64,000 nt of DNA from JACVRW01 sp038323835 (GCA_038323835.1 JBBQHI010000001.1:124001-188000), one strand, 5' to 3'. Shown: positions 32,824 through 41,570, counted from the stretch's first letter. Numbers and translations are program-made. Notes: a model not told the origin generated them from the letters alone.

Positions 32824-34392
32824 CTACGTCGCGAGGGCGCGTTCCACCAGCGCTCCGGCGTCCACCCCGGAGGGCAGGGTGCCGAAGGTGCCGATGGTTC
32901 CGCCCAGGCGGCCGGCGCAGAACGCGTCGGCCACGGGGGCGGGGGCGTTGCGGACCAGGAGGCTCGCCTGGAGGGCCACCGCGAGGTCCGCCACCAGGCG
33001 GCGGGCCTCGAACTCGGGGTCGGCCACCTGGGTGCCCAGGCGGTCGAGGTGCGCGTCGAGGCGCGGATCCCCACCGCGTGCGAGCTCACACTCGGCCAAG
33101 AACGCGGGCAGGCCCTCGGGCTCCTTGACCGTGGCCCGCAGCACGTCGAGGGCGGCCACGTTCCCGGAGCCCTCCCAGATCGAGTTCAGCGGAGAGTCGC
33201 GCACCAGGCGCGGTAGGCCCGACTCCTCGACGTAGCCGTTTCCGCCGTGACACTCGAGTGCCTCGAGCGCGTGCTGCGGCGCCCGCTTGCAGACCCAGTA
33301 CTTCATGACCGCGGTGGCGAAGCGGCGGAAGGGGGCGTCCTGCTCGTCGTAGGCGCGTGCCACCCGCATCGCGGTGGCGGTGGCCGCCTCGGACTCGATC
33401 GCCAGGTCGGCCAGCACGTTCTGCATCAGCGCCTGCTCGGCGAGAAGCTTTCCGAAGGCCGAGCGATGGCGCGCGTGGTGCACGGCCTGGGCCACGCCCC
33501 AGCGCATCCCGGCGGCCGAGCCGATCAGGCAGTCCAGGCGGGTGTGGTTGACCATCCGGAGGATAGTGCGCACGCCGTGGCCCTCCTCGCCCACCAGCCG
33601 GCCGCGCACGCCGTGGAACTCCACCTCGGAGGAGGGGAGCGAGCGCGTGCCGAGCTTGTCCTTCAGGCGCTGGATCTGGAAGCCCGGGTCGCTGCCCTCG
33701 ATCAGGAAGCAGGTGAGGCCGGCGTCGGTCTGCGCGAGCGTGAGGAAGATGTCGCACGGCGGATAGGAGCAGAACCACTTGTGGCCCGTGATCTCCCAGG
33801 TGCCGTCGCCGGCCGGCTCCGCGCGGGTGGTGTTGGCGCGGACGTCGGACCCGCCCTGCTTCTCGGTCATGGCCATGCCCGAGAGCGCGCCGTCGTCGTA
33901 GCTGGGCCGGGTCAGGCGCGGCTCCCACTCCGCCGCGAGCTCCGGATTGGCCCGCAGCGCGGGTACCACGGAGTAGGTCATGGACACCGGGCACATCACG
34001 CCCGAGTTCACCTGGCTCCACACGTACATGAGGCCGGCCCGGACCACGTGGGCGCCGTCGCGCTCCTCGCGCCACGGCAGGCAGTGGATCTCGCGCTCCA
34101 CGGCCTGGCGCAGGAGCCAGTGCCATGAGGGGTCGAGCTCCACCTCGTCCACGCGCCGGCCGTAGCGGTCGTGCGTGCGCAGGATGGGCTCGTTGCGCTC
34201 GGCGCGCTCCGAGTGGTCCCGTGCCTCGGGGCTCCCGGCGAGCTCGCCGGTGTCCCTAAGGCGGTCCACTCCCCAGCCGCCCTTTTCGCGCTCCAGCGCC
34301 TCGCGGAGAGGAAGGTCCGCCTCGAAGACGTTGTACGGCGAGAGAGCCGGCGCCTGGTTGAGGACGTCGTGCGTGGACCTCGAGGCGAGCAT
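32824..34392 (-). CDS. AidB-like acyl-CoA dehydrogenase family flavoprotein
   Basis: A 522-residue protein. The N-terminus THDVLNQAPALSPYNVFEADLPLREAL is the AidB-type extension, not found in ordinary acyl-CoA dehydrogenases. The core has LSGMAMTEKQGGSDVRANTT and WFCSYPPCDIFLTLAQ (FAD and substrate region), LGTRSLPSSEVEFHGV, and ECHGGNGYVEESGLPRLVRDSPLNSIWEGS. AidB of E. coli is a flavoprotein of the alkylation response with weak isovaleryl-CoA dehydrogenase activity; the role here is unknown. It has no visible link to polysaccharide work and lies, with the GT4 gene before it, between two inverted 39-bp repeats. The start ATG 34392 has no ribosome site and lies 39 bases after the GT4 stop. 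Confidence 0.85.
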   Translation of the reverse strand: MLASRSTHDVLNQAPALSPYNVFEADLPLREALEREKGGWGVDRLRDTGELAGSPEARDHSERAERNEPILRTHDRYGRRVDEVELDPSWHWLLRQAVEREIHCLPWREERDGAHVVRAGLMYVWSQVNSGVMCPVSMTYSVVPALRANPELAAEWEPRLTRPSYDDGALSGMAMTEKQGGSDVRANTTRAEPAGDGTWEITGHKWFCSYPPCDIFLTLAQTDAGLTCFLIEGSDPGFQIQRLKDKLGTRSLPSSEVEFHGVRGRLVGEEGHGVRTILRMVNHTRLDCLIGSAAGMRWGVAQAVHHARHRSAFGKLLAEQALMQNVLADLAIESEAATATAMRVARAYDEQDAPFRRFATAVMKYWVCKRAPQHALEALECHGGNGYVEESGLPRLVRDSPLNSIWEGSGNVAALDVLRATVKEPEGLPAFLAECELARGGDPRLDAHLDRLGTQVADPEFEARRLVADLAVALQASLLVRNAPAPVADAFCAGRLGGTIGTFGTLPSGVDAGALVERALAT

Positions 34393-34431
34393 GGGCACAG
34401 CTTGGCACAAAGAGCCGCCGGGATGGGCGGT

Positions 34432-35511
34432 TCAGGAGCGGCTCAGAACCTCTCCCAGAGCGGCGTCGGTCAACTCCGCGGCGCGGCTCCAGGGGAAGGC
34501 CGCGGCCCGCTCGGGTCCGGCCGCGCGCAGGCGGGCGGACACCTCCTCGTCGCCCACCGCCGCGGCCAGGGCCGCGGACATCGCGGCCGGGTCCTCGGGG
34601 TCCACCAGCAGGGCGGCGGTCCCGCACACCTCGGGGAGGGCGGCCCGGTCGGCGGCCACCACCGGAGTGCCCGACGCCATGGCCTCGAGGCAGGGCAGCC
34701 CGAAGCCCTCGTACAGCGAGGGCATGGCCAGGGCGGCCGCCCCCGCGTAGAGGCCGGGCAGCAGCTCGTCGGGCACGTATCCGAGGGCCCTCACGTCGAG
34801 CCCCGACTCGGCGCGCATGTAGCCCCGGTCCGACCCGGCGGCCACGAGGTCTACTCCCATCCGGCGCAGGTCGGCACCCGCCGTGGCGAGTGCACGCAGG
34901 TTCTTGCGGGCGATCCGGCTCCCCACCACCAGCACGTAGGGCCGCTCGAGGCCCAGGGCCCTGCGGGCTCCGGCGGCGTCGGCGGCAGGGGAGAAGCGCT
35001 CGTCCACGCCGTTGGGCACCACGAGCACCCGGTCGGGCTCCACCGGGAGGAGGTCCAGGATCTCTCCGCGTGAGAACTCGGACACCGTGATCACGAGCCG
35101 GGCCCGGCTCGCGATGGCGGGCAGGATGAATCGTTGGTAGGCCGAGTAGGCGCGGCTGTACCAGCCAGGATCGCGCAGCGGGGCCACATCGTGGATGACC
35201 ACCACGTTCCGCCTCGAGGCCAGCGGAGCCAGGTTTGCCGGGCAGTAGATGAGCCGGCGCCCGGTGGTGGCCGGCAGCACCACCTGCTCCCACGCGTGGC
35301 CCGCGCGGTGGGCCAGGGCCGGGGGAGGGGAGTGGAGCTCGTAGCGGCCGGGGGCGAGGGCGGGGAGGCGCGTGGCCATCTCGCGCGCCATCCGCTCCAC
35401 GCCACCGATCTCGCGGCGAACCGTGGCCCTGCCGTCGATGGCGACCCCTCGGCCGCCAGGGAGGAGCGGAGCCTGATCGGTGATCGGGCGAGCACCGGAC
35501 CATGGCTTCAC
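34432..35511 (-). CDS. GT4-type glycosyltransferase with repeat-derived N-terminus
   Basis: A 359-residue GT-B enzyme. The recognisable part begins GVAIDGRATVRREIGGVERM (about residue 22), then VVVIHDVAPLRDP, ITVSEFSRGEIL, VVPNGVDERFSP, YVLVVGSRIARKNLRALA, RALGYVPDELLPGLYAGA and YEGFGLPCLEAMASGTPVVA with the EX7E pair. The start is GTG 35511 with AGGAA 7 bases upstream. Residues 4-17 (WSGARPITDQAPLL) are read from a 39-bp repeat that also occurs at 32768, so the N-terminus has been replaced or extended by it. It probably acts in repeat-unit assembly. Confidence 0.83.
   Translation of the reverse strand: MKPWSGARPITDQAPLLPGGRGVAIDGRATVRREIGGVERMAREMATRLPALAPGRYELHSPPPALAHRAGHAWEQVVLPATTGRRLIYCPANLAPLASRRNVVVIHDVAPLRDPGWYSRAYSAYQRFILPAIASRARLVITVSEFSRGEILDLLPVEPDRVLVVPNGVDERFSPAADAAGARRALGLERPYVLVVGSRIARKNLRALATAGADLRRMGVDLVAAGSDRGYMRAESGLDVRALGYVPDELLPGLYAGAAALAMPSLYEGFGLPCLEAMASGTPVVAADRAALPEVCGTAALLVDPEDPAAMSAALAAAVGDEEVSARLRAAGPERAAAFPWSRAAELTDAALGEVLSRS
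35461..35499 (-). repeat. 39-bp REP-like repeat, copy 2, inside a coding start
   Basis: The reverse complement of this stretch matches 32768-32806 at 37 of 39 bases. The stem is GCCCGATC/GATCAGGC with one mismatch. It encodes residues 4 to 17 of the GT4 protein. The two copies face each other around a two-gene segment. Confidence 0.7.
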
Positions 35512-35587
35512 GCGGAGATTCCTACCAGAGCAGGGGAATTTCGACCCAAAGCCACGGTTGCGGATGGCGGTGCGGCGGGTCCCCTCT

Positions 35588-35593
35588 TAGACT
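35588..35593 (+). promoter_or_regulatory. probable -10 box (TAGACT) of a leaderless promoter
   Basis: TAGACT ends 6 bases before ATG 35600, and no Shine-Dalgarno is present. This is one of the clearest leaderless starts in the window. Confidence 0.55.
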
Positions 35594-35599
35594 GGTCGA

Positions 35600-36781
35600 A
35601 TGCCGACAATCGTCGGAGTCAAGGACCACAGCCGTCCGAGGGTCGCCCTCGTCCATGATTTTCTACTCGACCTCCGAGGGGCCGAGCGGGTCTTCCTTGC
35701 CATGTGCGAGGTGTGGCCGGAGGCCGACATCTTCACGGCGGTCTACAACGAGGACGGCACCGAGGGGCGCTTCTCGCACCGCAACGTGCATACGTCCTTC
35801 CTCCAGCGCCTCGGGCCGTCGGCGCGTACGTTCCGGGCCTTCCTGCCGCTCTATCCGGCGGCCATCGAGTCGTTCGACTTCTCCGGCTACGACCTGGTGG
35901 TGTCCAGTTCGAGCGCCTGGGCCCACGCGATCATCTGCGACGAGCGCACCACGCACGTCTGTTACTGCCACAACCCCTTCCGCTACGCCTGGAGCGATCG
36001 CGAGCGCACCCTCGCGGATCACAACGCGCCCAGCCGCGCGGTGCTCGAGACCATCTTCAGGCGCTGGCGCCAGTGGGACTGGATCGCGGCGCAGCGGGTG
36101 GACCGCTACATCACGAACTCCCGCACCACCCAGGGCCGGATCCGCGCCTACTGGAACCGGGAGTCGTCGGTGGTCTACCCGCCGGTGGAGACCACCCGCT
36201 TCGGTCCGGGCGAGGTGGGCCAGCACTACCTCGCGCTGTCCGAGCTCATGCCGCACAAGCACATCGACCTGACCGTGCGGGCCTTCAACAAGCTGGGCCT
36301 GCCGCTGGTGATCTGCGGCGACGGCCCTGAGGCGCGCTCCCTGAGGCGCATCGCAGGGCCCACCGTGAAGCTGGTCGGCCGCGTGAGCGACCCGGAGGCC
36401 GCCCGCCTGCTCAGCTCCTGCCGCGCGCTCGTGGTCGCGGCGGTCGAGGAGTTCGGGATCGCCGCGGTGGAGGCCCAGGCCGCGGGCCGTCCGGTGATCG
36501 CCGTGCGCGACGGAGGAACGCTCGAGACCGTGGTGGACGGCGAGACGGGCTGCTTCTGGCACGGCGGCCCGGACGATCTGGCCGCCGCGGTGTCCGCATT
36601 CGACGACTCCGCGATCGACCCCGACGCGTGCGTGCGCAACGCCGCCCGCTTCGACACATCGATCTTCAAGCGCGAGCTGCCCCGCCAGGTCGAGAGTGCC
36701 CTGGCCCGCGAGGACCCGCAGCCGCGACGTGCCCGCCCCGTGCTCCGCACCGCACGGCTCGCGAGGCGTGCCGGGCTCTGA
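35600..36781 (+). CDS. GT4-type glycosyltransferase (paralogue of the 24653 gene)
   Basis: A 393-residue GT-B enzyme. RVALVHDFLLDLRGAERVFL opens the acceptor domain, followed by SSSSAWAHAI, VCYCHNPFRYAW and VVYPPVETTRF. Donor domain: YLALSELMPHKHIDLTVRAF, LVICGDGPEARSL, KLVGRVSDPEAARLLSSC and EEFGIAAVEAQAAGRPVIA with the EX7E pair. It is a clear paralogue of the product at 24653, with the same order of motifs. The start is ATG 35600, leaderless by position. It is divergent from the GT4 at 34432 and is followed 49 bases later by a methyltransferase-GT2 fusion. Donor and acceptor are unknown. Confidence 0.87.
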   Translation: MPTIVGVKDHSRPRVALVHDFLLDLRGAERVFLAMCEVWPEADIFTAVYNEDGTEGRFSHRNVHTSFLQRLGPSARTFRAFLPLYPAAIESFDFSGYDLVVSSSSAWAHAIICDERTTHVCYCHNPFRYAWSDRERTLADHNAPSRAVLETIFRRWRQWDWIAAQRVDRYITNSRTTQGRIRAYWNRESSVVYPPVETTRFGPGEVGQHYLALSELMPHKHIDLTVRAFNKLGLPLVICGDGPEARSLRRIAGPTVKLVGRVSDPEAARLLSSCRALVVAAVEEFGIAAVEAQAAGRPVIAVRDGGTLETVVDGETGCFWHGGPDDLAAAVSAFDDSAIDPDACVRNAARFDTSIFKRELPRQVESALAREDPQPRRARPVLRTARLARRAGL

Positions 36782-36815
36782 GATCTCTACCGATGCCTCG
36801 CCGAAGCCACCCAAG

Positions 36816-36821
36816 TAGGAT
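36816..36821 (+). promoter_or_regulatory. probable -10 box (TAGGAT)
   Basis: TAGGAT ends 9 bases before GTG 36831, so the mRNA would have a leader of at most 2-3 bases. No Shine-Dalgarno is present. Confidence 0.45.
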
Positions 36822-36830
36822 TTCGTTCGC

Positions 36831-38654
36831 GTGAGCGCTGCCGCCGGCCACTGCCGGATCTGCTCAGGGTCGCTGGAGCTTCGCTTCCGCGGAACTCCGG
36901 GCGGACCGTCTCCTGAAAGCTTTTCGCCGACCTATCACGGGACCGGCGAGCATGGCGATCTCTATATCTGTCGCGAGTGCGCGACGGTGCAGCAGCCCTC
37001 GCTGCCAGCCGGGGACGCCCTCCACACGCTCTACCGCGACATGAGCGACACGGACTACCTGGGCGAGGAGGAGGGCCGCCGCACCACCGCCGGCCGCCTG
37101 CTCGACCTGGTGGGCCAGTACGTGCCCGAGGGATCGCTCCTCGACGTGGGGTGCGGGCACGGCGTGCTGCTCCACGAAGCACAGCAGCGCGGATACGACT
37201 CAACCGGCCTCGAGCTCTCGGCCGACGCGGCGCGCCACGCGCGCGAGACCTTCGGGCTCGACGTGCACGAGGTGCCGCTGGAGAGCTTCGACCCGGGCGA
37301 GAAGCGCTTCGACGTGGTGATGCTGGCCGATGTGATCGAGCACCTGGAGGATCCTGTCGGGGCCCTGGACCGCTGCTTCGAGCTTCTGGCCGACGGGGGC
37401 GTGCTGTGCGTGGTGACCCCGGATCCGTCCTCGAAGACCGCGGTGGTGGCCGGCTCCCGCTGGTGGGGGTACATCCCCGCCCACATGTGCCTGCTTCCCC
37501 GGCGCACGCTGCGTGAGCTGCTGAGCGCACGTGGCCTCGTGATCTCCAAGGACGTGCCGCTCGTGCGAACGTTCACGGCCGCCTACTGGCTGAACGGCAT
37601 GGCCGAGCGCAGCGGGTTGCTCGGCTCGGCGGCCAAGCTGCTGGCCAAGGCCCTGGGCAACGACCGCACGATCACGGCCAGCCTCGGCGACGAGCGCGTG
37701 ATCCTGGCCCATAAGGTGCGCGTCCGCGAGCCGGAGCAGAAGCTCGTTCCCGATCGCGGCGGCCCCACCAAGGTGCACATCGTGCTGCCGGCGTACAAGG
37801 CGTCGCCCACGCTGGAGGCGGTGGCGGGCGAGATTCCCCAGGGCGTGGCCGACCGCGCCCTGCTGGTGGACGACTCGAGCCCGGACGACACGACCGGCGT
37901 GGCCCTGCGGGAGGGCTTCGAGGTCATCCGCCACCCGGGCAACCGCGGCTACGGCGCGAACCAGAAGACCTGTTACGTCAGGGCGATCCTCGACGGCGCC
38001 GACATCGTGGTGATGGTCCACGCCGACAACCAGTACGACCCCTCGCTGGTCAGCAAGATGGTGCGCCCGATCGAGCGCGGCGACGCCGACGTGGTGATCG
38101 GGTCGCGACTGCTGGAGGACGAGGCCATCGCGGGCGGCATGCCGCGCTGGAAGTGGGTCGGGAACCGCTTCCTGACATGGATCGAGAACCAGGCCTTCCG
38201 CACCAACTACTCGGAGTTCCACACCGGGTACCGCGCCTTCTCCGCGGACATCCTGCGCCAGATCCCCTTCCTCCGGAACTCGGACGGCTTCGTCTTCGAC
38301 CAGGAGATCTTCGCCCAGTTCGTGGACCGCGGCGCCCGGGTGGAGGAGCTGGCCATCCCCACGCGTTACTTCCTCGAGGCCTCCAGCGTGTCGTTCACGC
38401 GCAGCGTGGAGTACGGCCTGCGCACCCTCGTGGTGCTGGCGCGCTTCCGCATCGACGAGAAGCGCAAGCGCTGGCCGCTCGTGCGGCGGCCGGCACTGGA
38501 CCTGCGGCCGACGGGTACGCCCCGGGGCGATGCCGCCCCGGCGGGAGCTTTCAGCTCGAACGGTCCCGGCCCGGAACGCGGTGCCGGAGTGCTCGGCGGA
38601 GGGCAGCCAGCTGGCGAGCCTCCCGCGCGGCCGGGCGGCGGAGGATTCGCTTGA
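36831..38654 (+). CDS. SAM-dependent methyltransferase fused to a GT2 glycosyltransferase
   Basis: A 607-residue fusion. Residues 8-50 carry CRIC and CREC (Cys8, 11, 47, 50), a likely zinc knuckle as in C-methyltransferases of deoxysugar pathways. About 90-280: class I methyltransferase with SLLDVGCGHGVLLHEA, TGLELSADAARHA and MLADVIEHLEDP. About 318-540: GT2 domain with HIVLPAYKASPTLEAV, ALLVDDSSPDDTT, VMVHADNQYDP and VVIGSRL. The last 60 residues are Gly/Pro-rich. No membrane helix is seen. It could methylate and transfer a sugar, but the two activities may serve different substrates. Its 3' end overlaps the convergent gene by 104 bases. Confidence 0.8.
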   Translation: MSAAAGHCRICSGSLELRFRGTPGGPSPESFSPTYHGTGEHGDLYICRECATVQQPSLPAGDALHTLYRDMSDTDYLGEEEGRRTTAGRLLDLVGQYVPEGSLLDVGCGHGVLLHEAQQRGYDSTGLELSADAARHARETFGLDVHEVPLESFDPGEKRFDVVMLADVIEHLEDPVGALDRCFELLADGGVLCVVTPDPSSKTAVVAGSRWWGYIPAHMCLLPRRTLRELLSARGLVISKDVPLVRTFTAAYWLNGMAERSGLLGSAAKLLAKALGNDRTITASLGDERVILAHKVRVREPEQKLVPDRGGPTKVHIVLPAYKASPTLEAVAGEIPQGVADRALLVDDSSPDDTTGVALREGFEVIRHPGNRGYGANQKTCYVRAILDGADIVVMVHADNQYDPSLVSKMVRPIERGDADVVIGSRLLEDEAIAGGMPRWKWVGNRFLTWIENQAFRTNYSEFHTGYRAFSADILRQIPFLRNSDGFVFDQEIFAQFVDRGARVEELAIPTRYFLEASSVSFTRSVEYGLRTLVVLARFRIDEKRKRWPLVRRPALDLRPTGTPRGDAAPAGAFSSNGPGPERGAGVLGGGQPAGEPPARPGGGGFA

Positions 38655-40596
38655 GTGCGATCCTGCTCGCGAACGTCACCGCCTGAGCGGCGTCGTCTAC
38701 GCGAGCGGCGCGGGCCCCGCGGTTGCGCGCCACCACCTCGCGCCGGCGCACGGCCAGCAGGTCGAAGGGCTCGCCTCCGAACGACCGCTCGGAGCTGTGC
38801 GCCCGCTTGTGGAGCACCCGCGCGCCGGGCCAGAACCAGGTCTCCACGCCGGCCCGCTGGGCCCGTAGGCCCAGGTCCATGTCCTCGGCGTAGAGGAAGA
38901 TCCGCTCGTCGAAGGGGCCGAGCCGCCGGAGCGTGCTCGCCTGTGCGACCACGCAGCAGGCCACGGCCCAGCCGACCCGTCGGGGGCGCCCGGAGCGCCA
39001 GGGAGCGAGCGGCAGCGCCAGCGCCGGAGGCAGCGCGCCGGGCGGCACGAGCGAGCGCGCGAGGTCGGCCCCGGAGCCGGGCGGGGGATGGACCGAGTCC
39101 TGACGCTTCCCGCCGGGGAGCAGCACCAGCGGCGCCAGCAGGCGCTCGGGGCGGTCCGGCCGGGCGACCTCCGCGGCCAGCGCGGCGAGCGAGTCGTCCA
39201 CCAGCTCCACGTCCGGGTTCACCACGGCCACCACCGCCTCGGACGTCGCCGCGAGCCCTCGGTTGGTGGCCGTGCCGAAGCCCACGTTCTCGCCCAGCTC
39301 CACCACCGTGACCCGCCCACCCGAGGTCCGGGCCAGCTCCGCGCCGGAGTCACTTGAGCCGGAGTCCACCACCACCACGTGGGCGGCGGGAAGGTGGCGG
39401 CGGACCGAGCTCAGGAACGCGCCCAGTTCGGCCTCGGAGTCATGGATCACGGTGACGAGCGCAAGCCCCTCGCCGGCGCCGGGGGCGGTGTCCTCAGGCT
39501 CCGGGCCGCCGATCGCCTCCAGCCAGCGCCGGCGCGCGCTCGCCACGTCGTGGCGCTCCTCCGCGCGGCGGCGCGCGGCCGCGCCCATCCGGAGGGTGGC
39601 CTGCGGGTCGCTCAGCACCTCCACGAGCGCGTCGGCGGCGGCCGCGGCGTTGCCCGGCTCGTACAGGCGGCCCACGGAGTCGTCGAGCAGCTCGGCCGGC
39701 CCGCCCCCGGCGGGGGCCACCACGGGCCGCCCGCAGGCCAGCGCCTCCAGCACCACCAACCCGAAGGGCTCCTGATCCGCGCAGTGCAGGAGGCAGGACG
39801 AGTCGCCGAGCGCGCTCGCGGAGTCCACGCGTCCCGCGAGCAGCACCCTCCCCTGGAGGTCCGGCTGGGCGATCCGGGTCCCGAGCTGGGCCAGGAGCTC
39901 CTCGCCCCCCTCGTCGAGCGGCGCGCCCGCCACCACCAGCCGGGCCTGCGGCAACCGCCCGGAGGCGAGCGCCAGCGCCTCCAGGGCGAGGCCGGGGCGC
40001 TTCCAGTCCGCGATGGCGCCCAGCAGGAGGGCCCCTCCGGGCGTTGCCGGGGCGGGGAGGGCCGGGAAGCGCTCCAGGTCCACCCCGGGGTGGCAGACCC
40101 GCAGCCGCTCTCCCAGCGCCTCCTGGGGGTCGAGGTCCCGGGCCACGGCGCCGGACAGGGCCACCACGCGGTCGAAGCGGCGGGACGCGGCGCGTACCAG
40201 GCCCCCCACGAGCGGGCTGGGCAGCAGGTCGTTGTGCAGGAAGACCATCCACGGGCGGTCGGCGGAGGGGAGCGGGAGCGCCCCCAGGGCGAGCGCCGAG
40301 CGCATCCCCGAGGACAGGACGAGGCGGGGGCGAAGGTCACGGATGAGGCGGCGCACCTCGGCGCCGTGGGCGGCGAGCGCCATCGCGGCGGCGACTCGCT
40401 GCCGGACCGGCCCGCGCAGCTCGAGCGGGCGGCGCGGTAGGGGGATGACCCGAAGGCCGGCCGCGCGGGCCCGCTCCGCCAGCGCGCCCTCGGGGCAGGC
40501 CAGGACCCGTTCCCCCTGGAGGGCGCCAGCGTAGTCCACCAGCAGCCGTTCACCGCCTCCGAAGTGGCCCGAGTAGCTGACCAGGAGCGCGGTCAC
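38551..40596 (-). CDS. two-domain GT4-GT2 glycosyltransferase
   Basis: A 681-residue fusion. The N-terminal half is a GT4 enzyme: TALLVSYSGHFGGGERLLVDY, WMVFLHNDLLPSPLVG, VCHPGVDLERF, LLLGAIADWKRPGLALEAL and QEPFGLVVLEALACGRPVVA with the EX7E pair. The C-terminal half (about 375-640) is a rhamnosyltransferase-type GT2: LALVTVIHDSEAELGAFL, VVVDSGSSDSGAEL, GENVGFGTATNRG, VVNPDVELVDDSL, CVVAQASTLRRLG and LYAEDMDLGLRAQRAG. It should add two sugars in succession. The start is GTG 40596, 1 base after the stop of the preceding GT2 gene. It is the last gene of a five-gene operon starting at 44533. Confidence 0.85.
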   Translation of the reverse strand: MTALLVSYSGHFGGGERLLVDYAGALQGERVLACPEGALAERARAAGLRVIPLPRRPLELRGPVRQRVAAAMALAAHGAEVRRLIRDLRPRLVLSSGMRSALALGALPLPSADRPWMVFLHNDLLPSPLVGGLVRAASRRFDRVVALSGAVARDLDPQEALGERLRVCHPGVDLERFPALPAPATPGGALLLGAIADWKRPGLALEALALASGRLPQARLVVAGAPLDEGGEELLAQLGTRIAQPDLQGRVLLAGRVDSASALGDSSCLLHCADQEPFGLVVLEALACGRPVVAPAGGGPAELLDDSVGRLYEPGNAAAAADALVEVLSDPQATLRMGAAARRRAEERHDVASARRRWLEAIGGPEPEDTAPGAGEGLALVTVIHDSEAELGAFLSSVRRHLPAAHVVVVDSGSSDSGAELARTSGGRVTVVELGENVGFGTATNRGLAATSEAVVAVVNPDVELVDDSLAALAAEVARPDRPERLLAPLVLLPGGKRQDSVHPPPGSGADLARSLVPPGALPPALALPLAPWRSGRPRRVGWAVACCVVAQASTLRRLGPFDERIFLYAEDMDLGLRAQRAGVETWFWPGARVLHKRAHSSERSFGGEPFDLLAVRRREVVARNRGARAARVDDAAQAVTFASRIALKRILRRPAAREARQLAALRRALRHRVPGRDRSS

Positions 40597-40597
40597 G

Positions 40598-41566
40598 TCA
40601 GTCGAGCGCGGCGTGCCGGGAGCGGTGGCCCCCCGCGTCCCGGCCACGGATCGGCCGCGCGGGCACGGCGCGCTCCACCGGCACGGGCGCCGCAGGGCGT
40701 GTGCGCCGCTCCCGGAGCACCGCGGGGAGCAGGGGTATCGCGGCCAGGGCGCCGCGCAGGTGGGCGGTCAGGCGCCGCTCGCGCAGGGCGTGCCAGGCCC
40801 AGCCGAGCTGGCGGTAGGCCACCAGATGGAGCCAGCGCGCCGGAAAGGCCTTGGCCACGAGCAGGAGGGTGTTTCGCTCCACCCAGTGGCCGAGGGGGCG
40901 CGAGAGCTTCACGGACGAGCCCTCGCCCGCGTGCCGCGCCACCGCCGGCTCGTAACGACAGCCCCAGCCGGCCAGCCGCAGCCGCAGGGCGAGGTCCACG
41001 TCCTCGAGATAGGTCCAGAAGCGCTCGTCGAAGCCGCCCACGTCCAGCACCGCGTCGCGGCGGTAGAGCGCGGCCCCGGCACAGGCGCCGAAGATCTCGC
41101 CCGGCTCGTCGAAGCGCCCGTTGTCGCGCTCGAAGCGCCCGCGCTGCTCGCAGGCACCGTCGCGGCGCAGCACGTCGCCCGTGTCGTAGAGCAGCTCCGG
41201 CGTCTCGAGGTCCACCATCTTGCAGGCCACCGACGCCGCGCCGGGATCCCGCTCCAGCGCCGCCGCCATCCGCTCGAGCCAGTTGGGCTCGAGCTCGATG
41301 TCCGTGTTCACGAGCGCCACCAGGCCGGACTCGGCCGCCTCCACGCCGCGGTTGGCGGCGAAGGCGAAGCCGGTGTTGCGCCCGAGGGGGAGGACGCGGA
41401 CCCCCGGCGACCCGGCCAGCAGATCCAGCGAGCCGTCGGTGGAGCCGTTGTCCACCACGATCGTCTCCGCCGGAGCGAGTGTCTGGGCGGCGAGGGAGCC
41501 GAGGCACCCCGGGAGCCACCTCATCCCGTTCCAGTTCGGGATGACGACGGCGATGGCGGGCGCCAT
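40598..41566 (-). CDS. GT2 glycosyltransferase (rhamnosyltransferase-like)
   Basis: A 322-residue enzyme with the GT-A core: IAVVIPNWNGMRWLPGCLGSL, TIVVDNGSTDGSLDLL, RNTGFAFAANRGVEAAESG, LVNTDIELEPNW (DxD-like), GACAGAALYRRDAVLDVGGFDE and TYLEDVDLALRLRLAGW, which holds the catalytic ED. This pattern is usual for GT2 rhamnosyltransferases that extend surface polysaccharide. The start is ATG 41566, 4 bases after the stop of the previous gene. The 40-residue C-terminal tail is Arg/Pro-rich and unlikely to be folded. Confidence 0.87.
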   Translation of the reverse strand: MAPAIAVVIPNWNGMRWLPGCLGSLAAQTLAPAETIVVDNGSTDGSLDLLAGSPGVRVLPLGRNTGFAFAANRGVEAAESGLVALVNTDIELEPNWLERMAAALERDPGAASVACKMVDLETPELLYDTGDVLRRDGACEQRGRFERDNGRFDEPGEIFGACAGAALYRRDAVLDVGGFDERFWTYLEDVDLALRLRLAGWGCRYEPAVARHAGEGSSVKLSRPLGHWVERNTLLLVAKAFPARWLHLVAYRQLGWAWHALRERRLTAHLRGALAAIPLLPAVLRERRTRPAAPVPVERAVPARPIRGRDAGGHRSRHAALD

Positions 41567-41570
41567 GGGC

